The notes: a model not told the origin generated them from the sequence alone. Shown: positions 18,601-27,164, counted from the stretch's first letter. The stretch: DNA of 64,000 nt from Arsenicibacter sp965247375 (GCA_965247375.1 CBDFHU010000025.1:61922-125921), one strand, 5' to 3'. Numbers and translations are program-made.

Positions 18601-18961
18601 TGCTGAGCGTAACGGTGGTTATTTCCCATGGCTGACTCGCGCTGACCTGACAATTACACAGGAGTTCTACGTACGTGTTGGCAAAGAAGGCAAAAAGAAC
18701 ACGATCCAGCTGCGGGCTGATGTACTGAACTTCGGTAACTTGCTGAACAACAAGTGGGGTGTAGGTTACCTGACAACAGCGTCTAACCCGTTAACGACAA
18801 CCGTGAGTTCAACAGGTACAGTTACATACCGTCTGAATACGCAGGTTATCACAGAGAATAATGCGAACAAAACAATCCTGTTGCGTGACTCATTCGTGAA
18901 GAACGTGTCAATCGACAATGTATGGCAAGCACAGATCGGTCTGCGTTATATCTTTAACTAA
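15602..18961 (+). CDS. Oar-type TonB-dependent receptor with carboxypeptidase-like regulatory domain
   Basis: This outer-membrane receptor has about 1119 residues. The start MHFKLVQKTRTAFKLFGVLA (15602) gives a proper signal peptide cleaved after INAQA; the earlier ATG at 15566 would add twelve odd residues. A carboxypeptidase-regulatory beta-sandwich follows (SQINGAVVDDKGEALPGATV). The plug comes next (SEVTVSGTRSDVFSSDRTG… then LDAIDEVQLNVAPYDVRQSG), then a long barrel ending in QAQIGLRYIFN. The architecture matches Oar/OmpA-related receptors rather than SusC. The ligand is unknown; no SusD partner is adjacent. Codon use is strongly biased to GGT, CGT and AAC, unlike most neighbours, which suggests high expression. 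A strong terminator follows. Confidence 0.93.
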   Translation: MHFKLVQKTRTAFKLFGVLAVFFLGLINAQAQVTTSQINGAVVDDKGEALPGATVLAIHLPSGSRYGTTTNAAGRYTIPGVRIGGPYKVSVTFVGYQEQTRDGITANLGSAANVDFKLANASTQLSEVTVSGTRSDVFSSDRTGAAATFGRETINNLPTIGRTINDITKYNAYGNGRSFAGQDSRFNNFTIDGSVFNNGFGLGSSAQAGGRTGTTAVSLDAIDEVQLNVAPYDVRQSGFAGAGINAVTRSGTNEFSGSAYHLFRTSKDSFRMVGKKADGRDIPPVNINEKTTGFRVGGPLIKNKLFFFVNYEQFTSSTPALDWQVNRGQTSGNISRVTQADVDDITNFMRTNFGRELGPFDNFNNEVTSKKGLVRLDYNINDNHKLTVRYSHHNSQSGVPISNSNSSNTAGNGNRTNSSLALSPQSTGYLIADNTRSIAAELNSNFKGKWANQLVATYNKQIEDRQYLTDLFPSIDILQGGSTYMSLGFDPFTPSNKLNYSTLNLTNNLSYFAGKHTLTLGLGYENFVSNNLFFPASNGVYVYNSLAEFKTAALAYKNNPTATTSPVTVNRYNLRYSLLDGGAEPWQQLQSNTYSAYIQDEFQATPNLKLTLGLRGDIFAYDQSLAEDFNNPVVARMTFKDEDKLDYKVSTGAFPKNRLLLSPRLGINWDVTGDKKTQVRGGTGIFVSRIPQVLVSNQLGNNGVNTAVINLQNTTTVPFVLSPSELPAALRPDPSKVNIENISGYAVNATDQNLKYPSIWKTNIAVDQKLPWGLIGTAEFIYNKTINGLRYIDANLKAPDRTLSGADTRDRFPTSRFINTQVSNVFVLKNTNVGYAYTATAKLEKPASNGFGGMLAYTYGYARDMQSVGSTVQANMPTIYGQNYLTESFSDNDQRHRIIGYLNYRLNYGGKFGGSTMFTLGLTSQSGGKLSYVYGNDVNGDGQTANDLIYVPNKGSDLTFTQFTTGSGATLQTFTNEQQQAAFEQYIENNPYLKTRRGQYAERNGGYFPWLTRADLTITQEFYVRVGKEGKKNTIQLRADVLNFGNLLNNKWGVGYLTTASNPLTTTVSSTGTVTYRLNTQVITENNANKTILLRDSFVKNVSIDNVWQAQIGLRYIFN

Positions 18962-18984
18962 GCCGGTTTTACTCCATAACAGAG

Positions 18985-19014
18985 CCCCCGCCCCAAAGCG
19001 GGGGTTTTTGTTTT
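18985..19014 (+). terminator. Rho-independent terminator of the TonB receptor gene
   Basis: The stem CCCCCGC / GCGGGGG with a six-base loop (18985-19004) is followed at once by TTTTTGTTTT. This is a textbook intrinsic terminator, about 25 bp after the receptor stop codon. Confidence 0.93.
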
Positions 19015-19030
19015 ACACAGAAGCAACTGT

Positions 19031-19894
19031 ATGAAAAAACTCATTATTACCTTATTGGGTTGCTGGCTGGCAGGGAGCGTATCGGCTCAGCAAAACCGCT
19101 TCCGGACGAATGCTGCCATCAACGCCTTTCTGATGCCTGAGCAGCGGGCAAAACCGTTGATTCTGGCTCATCGGGGCGGACCGGAAGCCGGTGATACCGA
19201 AAACAGCCTGGAAACGTTCCGGAAAGCGATCAGCACAGTGCCGGCGGCCATTCTGGAAATGGATGTCCGGATGACAGTAGACAGCGTCCTGACCTTGTTA
19301 CATGATGACGAACTGGAACGGACCACCACCGGTACCGGATCACTGAAGAGAAAGACGTGGCATGAGCTTTCACAACTGAATCTGCGGGATTTAACCGGTA
19401 AACCAACGGTTCAGCGGATGCCTCTGTTTGAAGACGTACTGGCGTGGAACCAAAACAGAGCGGTGCTGGCGCTGGACATTAAACCCGGCGTTGATCTGAA
19501 GAAGGCGCTGGCGCTGGTGGCGCGCCATAAGGCTTTAACCAGTGTGTTTGTGATCTGTTATACCATAGAAAGTGCAGTAACGCTCCGGAAGACCTGGCCG
19601 GACTTGTGGCTTGCCCTGGGGGTAAAAACAGCAGATGATTTGGCGACGTTTAAACAGGCTGGTTTAGCCCTGCATCATCTGATTGCGCTGACGCCTCCGC
19701 AGCTACAACCCAAAGCCTTTTATGATGCCATGCATCAGGCTGGTATCCCGTGTTCAGTCGGGACGTATGGCAAGAATAATGTTGATGAGATGCCGATGGA
19801 AAAGGCGGCCGGGGAGTATAAACGCATTGCGGAACAGGGCGGTGATATTCTGACAACCGACCGCCCTGCTGCCGTTGACCGGTTATTTCGGTAG
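19031..19894 (+). CDS. Secreted glycerophosphodiester phosphodiesterase
   Basis: This 287-residue protein has a signal peptide (MKKLIITLLGCWLAGSVSAQ). The GDPD catalytic parts are AHRGG near residue 47, ENSLETF, then MDVRMTVDSVLTLLHDDELERTTTG. These supply the His, Arg, Glu, Asp and second His of the family, which cleaves glycerophosphodiesters to glycerol-3-phosphate and an alcohol. Export suggests action in the periplasm on lipid breakdown products. Its 3' end overlaps the end of the convergent patatin gene by 12 bases, so there is no room for a terminator between them. Confidence 0.92.
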   Translation: MKKLIITLLGCWLAGSVSAQQNRFRTNAAINAFLMPEQRAKPLILAHRGGPEAGDTENSLETFRKAISTVPAAILEMDVRMTVDSVLTLLHDDELERTTTGTGSLKRKTWHELSQLNLRDLTGKPTVQRMPLFEDVLAWNQNRAVLALDIKPGVDLKKALALVARHKALTSVFVICYTIESAVTLRKTWPDLWLALGVKTADDLATFKQAGLALHHLIALTPPQLQPKAFYDAMHQAGIPCSVGTYGKNNVDEMPMEKAAGEYKRIAEQGGDILTTDRPAAVDRLFR

Positions 19895-20890
19895 GTCCAT
19901 TTCCTTGCCTTCAGCTGCCCGGTTCAGCCGTAACTGTTTAAAGGTTTCGGTGGCCGTTTGATAGCCAAGGACCATCAACCGGCCGATGTCCTCTGAATCG
20001 AAGCGCTGGAGGTCGAGGTGGAGCGGTTCATGGGGGCGGATAATCGTCAGGCTGAAATCCCGTTGCCGCAGTTTCTCACGCTCGGCAAACCGCTCGGCCC
20101 AGGCAATGTCGTTGTTGACCAGTTGATTAACGGTAATGTCCTTAACGCGGTCAATCAGATTCAGCAGGTTACGGTAATTGAACTTTTCGGTAAAGATTTT
20201 CTTCGCATGACAGGCCACGCACATGATGTCGGTAAGGCCGTCTTCGATGGCTACCCGCAAGGGAGCTACTTCACGCAGGCCACCGTCGAGAAACGCTTTG
20301 CGGTGGTCGCCGCCGATCTGGGTGGCCGGCATAATAAACGGCAGCGAACTGCTGGCGACAACATAATCCAGAAAGTGATCATCCTGCGGACTAGCGTAAA
20401 CCATATCGCCTTCGATAATATCAACCGCTCCGACCTTCAGCTTAATGGGTGATCGTTTCAGCCGTTCTGCGTCGAGGTGGGAGGTGACCAGGTGACGTAA
20501 GGGTTGATTGTCTAAAAGCCCGTCAAACCGGCTGAAAAGCGTATTGTAGCCCATCATAAACTTCGATCGCTCCTCCGCAATGGCATAGGGACCGGTAATG
20601 TTCCGGATCCAGAATTCCAGCAGAGCCCTTCCGGCTTTCGGCCAGTCGATGGCACCGTTTTCCTCGAACTGACGGGTTGCTTCGTGGGTCAGGAAGGTAG
20701 CATTGAGACTGCCCACCGAAATGCCGTAAATGGCATCCGGTTCAAAACCTGATTCCAGAATGGCCATGATGGCACCGGTCTGGAAAGCACCTTTCAGCGA
20801 GCCGCCACCCAGTACCAACGCTCTGTTTTCGGGGGAGTTATGCTGAATATGCGACCGGTGGGGCACCGGCGGGTTGGGATTATCGATCAT
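19883..20890 (-). CDS. Patatin-like phospholipase
   Basis: This is a serine-aspartate acyl hydrolase of about 335 residues. It shows the oxyanion glycine-rich loop GGGSLKGAFQTGA, the nucleophile elbow GISVGS and the Asp motif FLDGGLREV (DGG). No signal peptide is seen, so it probably acts in the cytoplasm. The ATG at 20890 is preferred; the longer reading begins with TTG and overlaps the divergent prenyltransferase region. The C terminus (about residues 270-335) has no recognised domain. The 3' end overlaps the convergent phosphodiesterase gene. Confidence 0.9.
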   Translation of the reverse strand: MIDNPNPPVPHRSHIQHNSPENRALVLGGGSLKGAFQTGAIMAILESGFEPDAIYGISVGSLNATFLTHEATRQFEENGAIDWPKAGRALLEFWIRNITGPYAIAEERSKFMMGYNTLFSRFDGLLDNQPLRHLVTSHLDAERLKRSPIKLKVGAVDIIEGDMVYASPQDDHFLDYVVASSSLPFIMPATQIGGDHRKAFLDGGLREVAPLRVAIEDGLTDIMCVACHAKKIFTEKFNYRNLLNLIDRVKDITVNQLVNNDIAWAERFAEREKLRQRDFSLTIIRPHEPLHLDLQRFDSEDIGRLMVLGYQTATETFKQLRLNRAAEGKEMDLPK

Positions 20891-20977
20891 AGGGTTGCGA
20901 AAGTCAGTCCGGTAATTTGCCGGATTTTGGGCAATAATCAAATTTTTGGTGGTATACTTGCCGGAAAATTACCGGAA

Positions 20978-21952
20978 ATGCCACTATCTGTTGCCGACAT
21001 ACAAGCCCCGATCGAACATGAAATGCGCGAGTTTGAGCGCAAATTCAGGGACTTGATGAAAAGCGAGGTAATGCTGCTTGATCAGATCATGAATTATATC
21101 GTCAAGCGCAAAGGGAAGCAGCTACGTCCCATGTTCGTATTTCTGACAGCGGGCGTCTGCGGCCAGATTACCGAATCGACGTATCGGGGGGCTGCCCTGA
21201 TTGAACTTCTGCATACGGCTTCGCTGGTTCACGATGATGTGGTCGATGATTCAAACTATCGCCGTGGCTTTTTCTCCATCAATGCCCTCTGGAAAAATAA
21301 AATTGCGGTCCTTGTCGGCGATTATTTGCTATCGCGGGGACTATTGCTGTCGGTTGACAATAATGAATACGACCTGTTGCAGATCGGCTCACGGGCTGTC
21401 CGCGAACTGAGCGAAGGGGAACTGCTCCAGATAGAAAAGGCACGCCGCCTCGACATTACCGAAGATGTGTACTACGAGATTATCCGGCAAAAAACAGCCT
21501 CCCTGATTTCTGCCTGTTGCGCGATGGGGGCACGGTCGGCCAACGCGGCGGCTGAACAGATCGAGCAAGCCCGGTTATTCGGAGAGAAAGTTGGTATCGC
21601 CTTCCAGATCAAGGATGACCTGTTTGACTACGGTACGGCCGAAGTCGGTAAGCCGCTGGGCATCGATATCAAAGAAAAAAAGATGACGCTTCCGCTGATT
21701 TACGCCCTCAATAAGGCGTCGTCTGGAGATAAGCGGCGCGTGATTAATATTGTAAAGAATAAGAGCGATGACCCGAAAAAGGTCAATGAAGTCATCGCGT
21801 TTGTGAAAGGCTCCGGCGGTATTGAATACGCAACGGCCGCCATGCAGCGGTTTGTAGAAGAGGCCAAAGCGCTCCTGCACGCGTTTCCGGCATCGGCCTA
21901 CCGGACTTCCCTGGAACAGCTCGTTCAGTATACTATCGAACGGAGTAAGTAA
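20978..21952 (+). CDS. Polyprenyl diphosphate synthase (trans, long chain)
   Basis: The product has 324 residues, starting MPLSVADIQAPIEHEMREFE, the common Bacteroidota form. The first aspartate-rich motif is HDDVVDDSNYRRG and the second is FQIKDDLFDY; KGKQLRPM is the isoprenyl-diphosphate site. It extends an allylic diphosphate with isopentenyl units, most likely for the side chain of menaquinone. Chain length cannot be read directly. The start at 20978 is preferred over the upstream ATG at 20840, which lies inside the divergent patatin gene. A strong hairpin follows. Confidence 0.94.
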   Translation: MPLSVADIQAPIEHEMREFERKFRDLMKSEVMLLDQIMNYIVKRKGKQLRPMFVFLTAGVCGQITESTYRGAALIELLHTASLVHDDVVDDSNYRRGFFSINALWKNKIAVLVGDYLLSRGLLLSVDNNEYDLLQIGSRAVRELSEGELLQIEKARRLDITEDVYYEIIRQKTASLISACCAMGARSANAAAEQIEQARLFGEKVGIAFQIKDDLFDYGTAEVGKPLGIDIKEKKMTLPLIYALNKASSGDKRRVINIVKNKSDDPKKVNEVIAFVKGSGGIEYATAAMQRFVEEAKALLHAFPASAYRTSLEQLVQYTIERSK

Positions 21953-21969
21953 AAAGTGCTTTTGAGTAT

Positions 21970-22010
21970 AACTCCCCGAGGGTTTTAAACCCTCGGGGAG
22001 TTATTTTTTA
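21970..22010. terminator. Strong hairpin terminator between convergent genes
   Basis: ACTCCCCGAGGG and CCCTCGGGGAGT form a near-perfect stem with a very short TTTTAAA loop (21971-22001), followed by TTATTTTTTA. It probably serves both the prenyl synthase gene and the convergent protease gene. Confidence 0.9.
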
Positions 22011-22019
22011 CAAATACCT

Positions 22020-22775
22020 TTAACGGCTCAATCCATCCCGTTTCGCGCGGTCACGGACCCGCTGCGCCCGTGCCTTGCTGTCGGGGTGAGTCGACATGAA
22101 CGTCGGGACGCCTGCAGCACCGCTTTGTTTAGCCAGCTTTTCGAATGACGTTGCCAGGGCCATGACACTGTATCCGTTCTTTTTCATAAACTGATAGCTA
22201 TAGTCGTCGGCCTCCGTTTCCTGCTGCCGGCTGAAGGAAGAACCGATGATGTAATCGGCCACACCGCCTAATTCGGAGCGGGACAACCGCCCGATCGCCC
22301 CCGATTGTGAAGCCAGTACATTCCGGACCGCCGACCGTTGCAAGGCTTTTTTCATCGCGTCGCGCGTGTCATGGTTGATGACGTGGCCGATTTCGTGGCC
22401 CATTATGGCCAGCAGTTCGTTATCAGTCATAATGTCCATCAGTCCTTTAAAAACGCGGACACTACCGTCGGCGGTGGCAAACGCATTTACATCTTTAACC
22501 ATATAGACTTTATAGTTTATCGGAATACCGCTTACCGTTTTATGCCGGCGCACAATCCGGTTCAGGCGTTGCGTATACGGATCGTTCGGGCCGGCAACGG
22601 GATTTTGGGCATCCATTTGCTGAACGGCCTGACGGGAAAGCTGGGCTACCTGAGCATCGGACAACAAGGCCGAATTCAGGGCATCGACACCTGCCTGCAT
22701 GAGGCTCGGCTGCTGGGCCTGTGCGGAAAGTGTCAAGCCGGTCAGCAGCATAAAAAACAGGTTTATCGTTTTCAT
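22020..22775 (-). CDS. Secreted M48-family metalloprotease
   Basis: This 251-residue protein has a signal peptide (MKTINLFFMLLTGLTLSAQA). The zinc site HEIGH lies in MGHEIGHVINHD, and the third ligand Glu is in RQQETEADDYSYQFM. It is a periplasmic Zn protease like YcaL/LoiP, likely in envelope quality control. The start at 22775 gives the clean signal peptide; the ATG eleven codons earlier does not. It is divergent from pafA and convergent with the prenyl synthase. Confidence 0.92.
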   Translation of the reverse strand: MKTINLFFMLLTGLTLSAQAQQPSLMQAGVDALNSALLSDAQVAQLSRQAVQQMDAQNPVAGPNDPYTQRLNRIVRRHKTVSGIPINYKVYMVKDVNAFATADGSVRVFKGLMDIMTDNELLAIMGHEIGHVINHDTRDAMKKALQRSAVRNVLASQSGAIGRLSRSELGGVADYIIGSSFSRQQETEADDYSYQFMKKNGYSVMALATSFEKLAKQSGAAGVPTFMSTHPDSKARAQRVRDRAKRDGLSR

Positions 22776-22936
22776 CGGTTTTTCAGAATTTATGAACAGG
22801 CAAGCCAAAAACGACCGTTTCCGGCGGCTGTTGCAGCCTGTTTATGTATGGACTCATTAACTGAGGAAAAGGTTTAATGCATGAGGGAATGGATTGGTTT
22901 GGTTACCTTTGCCTGAAACGTCAATAAACCTGCGGT

Positions 22937-24595
22937 ATGTTTTCCGTAAAAAAGCTACTTTTCTTCGCAAGCCTGTCGACTGCTGCGATTGCTCAACCTG
23001 TTAAAAAAGGCACTGTTCCTGAGGCCCCCGTATTTCCGAAACGTCCTAAACTGGTCGTTGGTATTGTTGTCGACCAGATGCGGTATGACTACCTGTACCG
23101 GTATTATGACCGCTTTTCAAAAGGTGGGTTCCGGCGTATGATGGATCAGGGGTTTAACTGCCGTAACAATCACTATCATTATGCGGCCACGTATACAGGT
23201 CCCGGCCATACGCACATTTATACGGGATCAGCTCCGGCGCTGAGCGGTATTGTCGGTAATGATTTTTATGACCGGACAGCGGGCCGGATTATGTACTGCG
23301 CCGAAGATACGGCGGTGCAGACCGTTGGCAATACAGGGTCTGCGGGTAAAATGTCGCCCAAAAACCTGCTGGTAACCACGATCTGTGACCAGCTCAAACT
23401 TGCCACCGATGGCCGGGCGAAGGTTTTCGGAGTGGCGCTGAAAGACCGTGGCGCTATTCTGCCGGCCGGTCATGCGGCAAACGGGGCGTTCTGGTTCGAT
23501 TCTAAAGACGGAAACTGGATCAGCAGCACCTACTACATGAAGGAGTTGCCGAAATGGGTACAGGAACATAACAGCAAGCGCCTGCCGGATCAGTACCTGA
23601 GTAAGAAGTGGGAACCGCTGTTGCCGCTGAACCAATACCTCGAAAGTGCAGAAGATGACCAGCCGTATGAAGCCCTGATGCCGGGGGAGCAGAAATCTGT
23701 TTTTCCGCATGAGTTTGTCACCCTGTCCGGTGGCAGCAAATATGAAGGCTTAAGAACGAGCCCGTATGGCGATGCGCTGACAAAGGAGTTTGCGCTGGCA
23801 GCGATCAAAGGTGAGGAACTGGGTAAGGATGCCATTACCGATTTCCTGTGCGTGAGTTTCTCGTCGCCGGATTATATCGGCCATGCGTTCGGGACCCATG
23901 CCGTTGAAACTGAAGACAACTACATACGGCTCGATAGCCAGCTGGCCGATCTGTTCAATCAGCTGGATGCCAGTGTTGGCAAGGGCGAATGGGTTGCGTT
24001 TCTCTCGGCCGATCACGGGGTAGCCGATATTCCGGGCTTCCTGAAGACATACCACATTCCGGCCGATGTAAAAACGGGGGGGGAAATCAGTGATGCTGCC
24101 AAAGCGGCTTTGCAGGAAGCCTATGGCCCTGGTCAGTGGGTACTGTCATATGTAAACCAGCAGGTTTATCTGAATCATGCCCTGTTACAGGAGAAAAAAA
24201 TCGCTGTAAATGATGCCTGCGATGTCATTAAGCGGGCGTTGCTCAAACAGCGTGGTGTGCTCAACGTTGTCAATCTGAACAATCCGGGAGGGCAGCTGAT
24301 GCCATCGATCCAGATGGAAATGCTCCGGAACGTGTACCAGCCTAACCGCAGCGGGGATGTTTACATCGTTTTTAACGCCGGCTGGTTTGAAGGCCGTACA
24401 CGTGGTACAACTCACGGAACTATGTATGCCTATGATACGCACGTACCGTTGCTGTTCTACGGGTGGGGTATTAAACCCGGTCAGACTGTCCGGCGTACTG
24501 CCATTGCCGATATTGCACCAACGGTCGCCGCGCTGCTGGGTATTCTTGAACCAAGCGGTACGATCGGAGCTCCGATTGAAGAAGTGCTGAAATAA
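22937..24595 (+). CDS. PafA-type alkaline phosphatase
   Basis: This 552-residue exported phosphomonoesterase of the alkaline phosphatase superfamily has its signal peptide at residues 1-19. All expected PafA residues can be placed: Asp46, the nucleophile Thr87 in ATYTGPGH, Asn108, Lys169 and Arg171 in LKDRGAILPAGH, Asp312 and His316 in SSPDYIGHAFG, Asp359 and His360 in LSADHGV, and His493 in TTHGT. PafA uses threonine where classical PhoA uses serine and is largely insensitive to phosphate, which lets it scavenge organic phosphate. The gene is followed by a hairpin with a T-rich tail. Confidence 0.95.
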   Translation: MFSVKKLLFFASLSTAAIAQPVKKGTVPEAPVFPKRPKLVVGIVVDQMRYDYLYRYYDRFSKGGFRRMMDQGFNCRNNHYHYAATYTGPGHTHIYTGSAPALSGIVGNDFYDRTAGRIMYCAEDTAVQTVGNTGSAGKMSPKNLLVTTICDQLKLATDGRAKVFGVALKDRGAILPAGHAANGAFWFDSKDGNWISSTYYMKELPKWVQEHNSKRLPDQYLSKKWEPLLPLNQYLESAEDDQPYEALMPGEQKSVFPHEFVTLSGGSKYEGLRTSPYGDALTKEFALAAIKGEELGKDAITDFLCVSFSSPDYIGHAFGTHAVETEDNYIRLDSQLADLFNQLDASVGKGEWVAFLSADHGVADIPGFLKTYHIPADVKTGGEISDAAKAALQEAYGPGQWVLSYVNQQVYLNHALLQEKKIAVNDACDVIKRALLKQRGVLNVVNLNNPGGQLMPSIQMEMLRNVYQPNRSGDVYIVFNAGWFEGRTRGTTHGTMYAYDTHVPLLFYGWGIKPGQTVRRTAIADIAPTVAALLGILEPSGTIGAPIEEVLK

Positions 24596-24618
24596 GCAAA
24601 CGCATATCTATCTATATG

Positions 24619-24666
24619 CCGGTCATTGGTCAGAATAAACGCTGATTAATGACCGGTTTCATTTTT
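24619..24666 (+). terminator. Terminator after pafA
   Basis: CCGGTCATTGGTCAG (24619-24633) pairs with CTGATTAATGACCGG (24642-24656), with two mismatches, and is followed by TTTCATTTTT. It lies 24 bp after the phosphatase stop codon. Confidence 0.8.
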
Positions 24667-24724
24667 GTGAAAACAGAGAGAGGGGTAAACGAGGTTAATA
24701 AAGCAATCACCAATACAAGTTACC

Positions 24725-25615
24725 ATGATCGATTTAAATCAGGCGCTCCGTCTTGTTTATCTGAGATTACAGACGTGGACAAAAATCGGTATCTCACATT
24801 TACCGGATCTGTTCGTTGCGATAGTCGTCATTTTTCTGGCCTATACCATTGCGGGCTATGTCCGGCAGATTTTATTAAAAAGCCTGACGCGGGTAAGTCA
24901 TAATCCGGCGCTGGTTGATCTGACGGCGCTTGTCGCCGGTACGGCGATCAAAGCATTGGGCTTTTTTATTGCGCTCGGGACACTGGGCCTCGATAAAACC
25001 GTTACGTCGTTACTGGCGGGTGCGGGTGTTGTGGCACTGGCAATCGGTTTTGCCTTTCAGGACCTGACCGCCAACTTTATTTCCGGCACCATGATTGCAA
25101 TCCAGCGACCGATTCAGGTAGGGGATATGGTAGAAACCAACGGATTTCAGGGACGGGTTGTGGCCGTGAAACTGCGCTCGGTCGTACTCGACAATTTTGC
25201 CGGTCAGAAAATTGAAATCCCCAGTAAGGATGTCTTTCAGAAGCCGATCGTGAATTATACCCGGACAGGGCAGCGGCGGCTGGAGCTGTCGGCCGGTATT
25301 TCTTACCTCGATGATCTCGATAAAGCCCAGCAGGTAGCAAAAGAGGCCATTAGTGCCCTGCCGTTTGTACTGAAGGATAAACCCGTTGATTTGTTTTACA
25401 AAGCATTTACCGGCGACTCAATTCAGTTTAAGCTGCTTTTCTGGCTGGACCATACAGATACCAATACCACATTTGCTATGAGTGAGGTCATTAAAACCCT
25501 GAAACGGACTTTTGATAAAGAAGGCATACTGCTGATGTTTCCGATCGGAACGTATGACCTGAAAAAAAAGATTGCTGATGAACGCAATCCGCCGGCACAG
25601 GAAGGGAATGTGTAG
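24725..25615 (+). CDS. Small-conductance mechanosensitive channel, MscS family
   Basis: The product has 296 residues. Three hydrophobic helices lie in the first 130 residues. The pore helix carries the glycine/alanine pattern of MscS (LLAGAGVVALAIGFAFQDL), followed by the beta domain (PIQVGDMVETNGFQGRVV) and an alpha/beta C-terminal domain. It opens under membrane tension to release solutes after osmotic downshock. The length is normal for the family. It ends at a GAAAGAGC-type palindrome and is convergent with a small secreted protein gene. Confidence 0.94.
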   Translation: MIDLNQALRLVYLRLQTWTKIGISHLPDLFVAIVVIFLAYTIAGYVRQILLKSLTRVSHNPALVDLTALVAGTAIKALGFFIALGTLGLDKTVTSLLAGAGVVALAIGFAFQDLTANFISGTMIAIQRPIQVGDMVETNGFQGRVVAVKLRSVVLDNFAGQKIEIPSKDVFQKPIVNYTRTGQRRLELSAGISYLDDLDKAQQVAKEAISALPFVLKDKPVDLFYKAFTGDSIQFKLLFWLDHTDTNTTFAMSEVIKTLKRTFDKEGILLMFPIGTYDLKKKIADERNPPAQEGNV

Positions 25616-25670
25616 AGAGCGAAAGACACAAAGAGCGGACAAAACACTCTTTATCTCTTTCGCTCTTTTA
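25616..25670. repeat. GAAAGAGC-word palindrome
   Basis: The left arm (AGAGCGAAAGACACAAAGAG, from 25616) pairs with a CTCTTT-word right arm ending near 25670. It starts on the base after the mscS stop codon (25613-25615) and ends a few bases before the stop of the convergent gene. Confidence 0.75.
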
Positions 25671-25674
25671 CTCT

Positions 25675-26073
25675 TTATAGATTGACCGATACCGTCCGTT
25701 GTACGGCGACGTTGGTTGTTTTCAGCGTAATGCTTTTTGTGGTAACTTCTTTATCACCGACAACTTCAACGTTGTAGGTTCCGTCTTCCAGCGCAGTCAG
25801 ATCAAATTTTGCCGAGAATGTGCCGGATTTTTTAGTCAGGTACTGAGAGGCCAGGATATTGTTTTTTTCGTCTTTGATGTTGATCACTAACGCCTTGCCG
25901 GCTTGTTTTTCAATGTTTACCCGTAACGTTGACGGAGTCGTGGCTGACGTGTAAATGGCTGTACGATAGGTGCTTTCGGTTGATGTGTTGGCCGTACGGT
26001 TGTCATCAGCAGAAGCAAATGTTACAAAGCCCAGGCTCAGGGCGATCATCAGGGATGTTGCAAACGTTTTCAT
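25675..26073 (-). CDS. Small secreted protein, predicted beta-sandwich
   Basis: The product has 132 residues with a clear signal peptide (MKTFATSLMIALSLGFVTFA, cut before DDNRT). The mature part is rich in Thr, Val and Lys, with alternating strands such as LVINIKDEKNNILASQYL and FDLTALEDGTYNVEVVGDK. This pattern is common in periplasmic or cell-surface immunoglobulin-like domains and in C-terminal domains of Bacteroidota secreted proteins. No enzyme motif is seen. The start at 26073 is chosen for the signal peptide. The gene is flanked on both sides by GAAAGAGC-type palindromes. Confidence 0.82.
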   Translation of the reverse strand: MKTFATSLMIALSLGFVTFASADDNRTANTSTESTYRTAIYTSATTPSTLRVNIEKQAGKALVINIKDEKNNILASQYLTKKSGTFSAKFDLTALEDGTYNVEVVGDKEVTTKSITLKTTNVAVQRTVSVNL

Positions 26074-26204
26074 GATTGTTCGTATTTGTTGTTGTTGTCG
26101 TTCGACATGACAAAGGTGCACTACGGATACGAAACATGAATCATCATTCTACACAAGCGGTCAGGATCGCCGGATGAAGCGCCGGAAACGGCAGATGAGG
26201 TGAA

Positions 26205-26343
26205 TTAAAGAGTGAAAGAGCGAAAGAGATAAAGTGCGAACAATGAATCGCATCCGGTTTTCCGAATGTCAAATAACGATCCGGCGAGCTGCTTTCGTTG
26301 TGCGGTGGTCACTCTTTCACTCTTTATCGCTTTCACTCTTTAA
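26205..26343. repeat. GAAAGAGC-word palindrome reaching the birA stop codon
   Basis: The left arm 26205-26238 (TTAAAGAGTGAAAGAGCGAA and on) pairs with the right arm 26310-26343 (CTCTTTCACTCTTTATCGC and on). The arms enclose about 70 bp of unrelated sequence. The right arm contains the birA stop codon at 26340-26342. Confidence 0.75.
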
Positions 26344-27164
26344 ATAACAAAGCTCACTTCCTTGAATCCGAAGTAAAGGACCCGGTTGTCGGAGGCGACG
26401 GCGAGGCGGCCGGCTTCGTCGATCCCGATGATATAACCTTTAAAACGCTGCCAGTATCCGTGCTCATCTTCGCGTTCAAACCAATGCTCTTCCTGATAAC
26501 GGAACAAACGCTGCAGATATGCCGTTTTAAGGTCAGCAAGCTTACCTGCACGCAACTGAAGATACCGTTGTTCGAGCCGTTCGGCAATGGCGGTCAGCAG
26601 GGACGGGAGGGAGTACCCATCGGCGAGTGGAAACCGTTTTTGCAGGGATGTGGCAGTCGAATAAATAAACTGCGCCTGATTGACGTTAAGTCCGATCCCG
26701 ATAACCGACCACGCAATAGCCGGGCCCTGCAGCGTATTTTCGATCAGAATACCACCCGTTTTGGTGTTTTCGATATACAGATCGTTGGGCCACTTAATGC
26801 GGAGGAGTCCTTCGGTCAGCGGATCAAGTGCATCTGAAATACCGAGCGAAACGGCAATGTTAAGCCAGAACTGTTCGGTAGCTGACAGAAAGGACGGACG
26901 CAGAATGACTGACATTGTCAGGTTCTGGCCACTTTCGGCCTGCCAGACGTTGCCGCGCTGGCCGCGGCCGGCCAATTGAGCGTCTGTAATGACAATCAGT
27001 CCTTCGGCCGGTTCATCACTGGCAATGATTTGAGCAGCCTCATCGTTGGTAGACTGACAGCTTGGCAGGTAATGAATTTTTTGGCCGACAAATAGCGTTT
27101 TGGGATGGATTTTGTACAAAAGTTTGTTTAGTTTAGTAAAGGTTCTGATATTAGAGTGAATCAT
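26340..27164 (-). CDS. birA: Biotin--[acetyl-CoA-carboxylase] ligase
   Basis: This is a biotin protein ligase of about 274 residues without the N-terminal DNA-binding domain of E. coli BirA, so it is probably not a repressor. The ligase motifs are clear: CQSTNDEA, GRGQRGNVW at 66-74 (biotinyl-AMP loop) and LRIKWPNDLYI with the catalytic Lys. A C-terminal SH3-like domain closes the protein. It attaches biotin to carboxylase carrier proteins. The start is uncertain: 27164 is used, while codons up to 27242 are open but approach the divergent rsfS gene. Confidence 0.93.
   Translation of the reverse strand: MIHSNIRTFTKLNKLLYKIHPKTLFVGQKIHYLPSCQSTNDEAAQIIASDEPAEGLIVITDAQLAGRGQRGNVWQAESGQNLTMSVILRPSFLSATEQFWLNIAVSLGISDALDPLTEGLLRIKWPNDLYIENTKTGGILIENTLQGPAIAWSVIGIGLNVNQAQFIYSTATSLQKRFPLADGYSLPSLLTAIAERLEQRYLQLRAGKLADLKTAYLQRLFRYQEEHWFEREDEHGYWQRFKGYIIGIDEAGRLAVASDNRVLYFGFKEVSFVI

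Noticed and set aside
24649..24903. Small + strand frame upstream of the MscS gene
   Set aside because: It overlaps the start of the channel gene in another frame and begins in a terminator tail.
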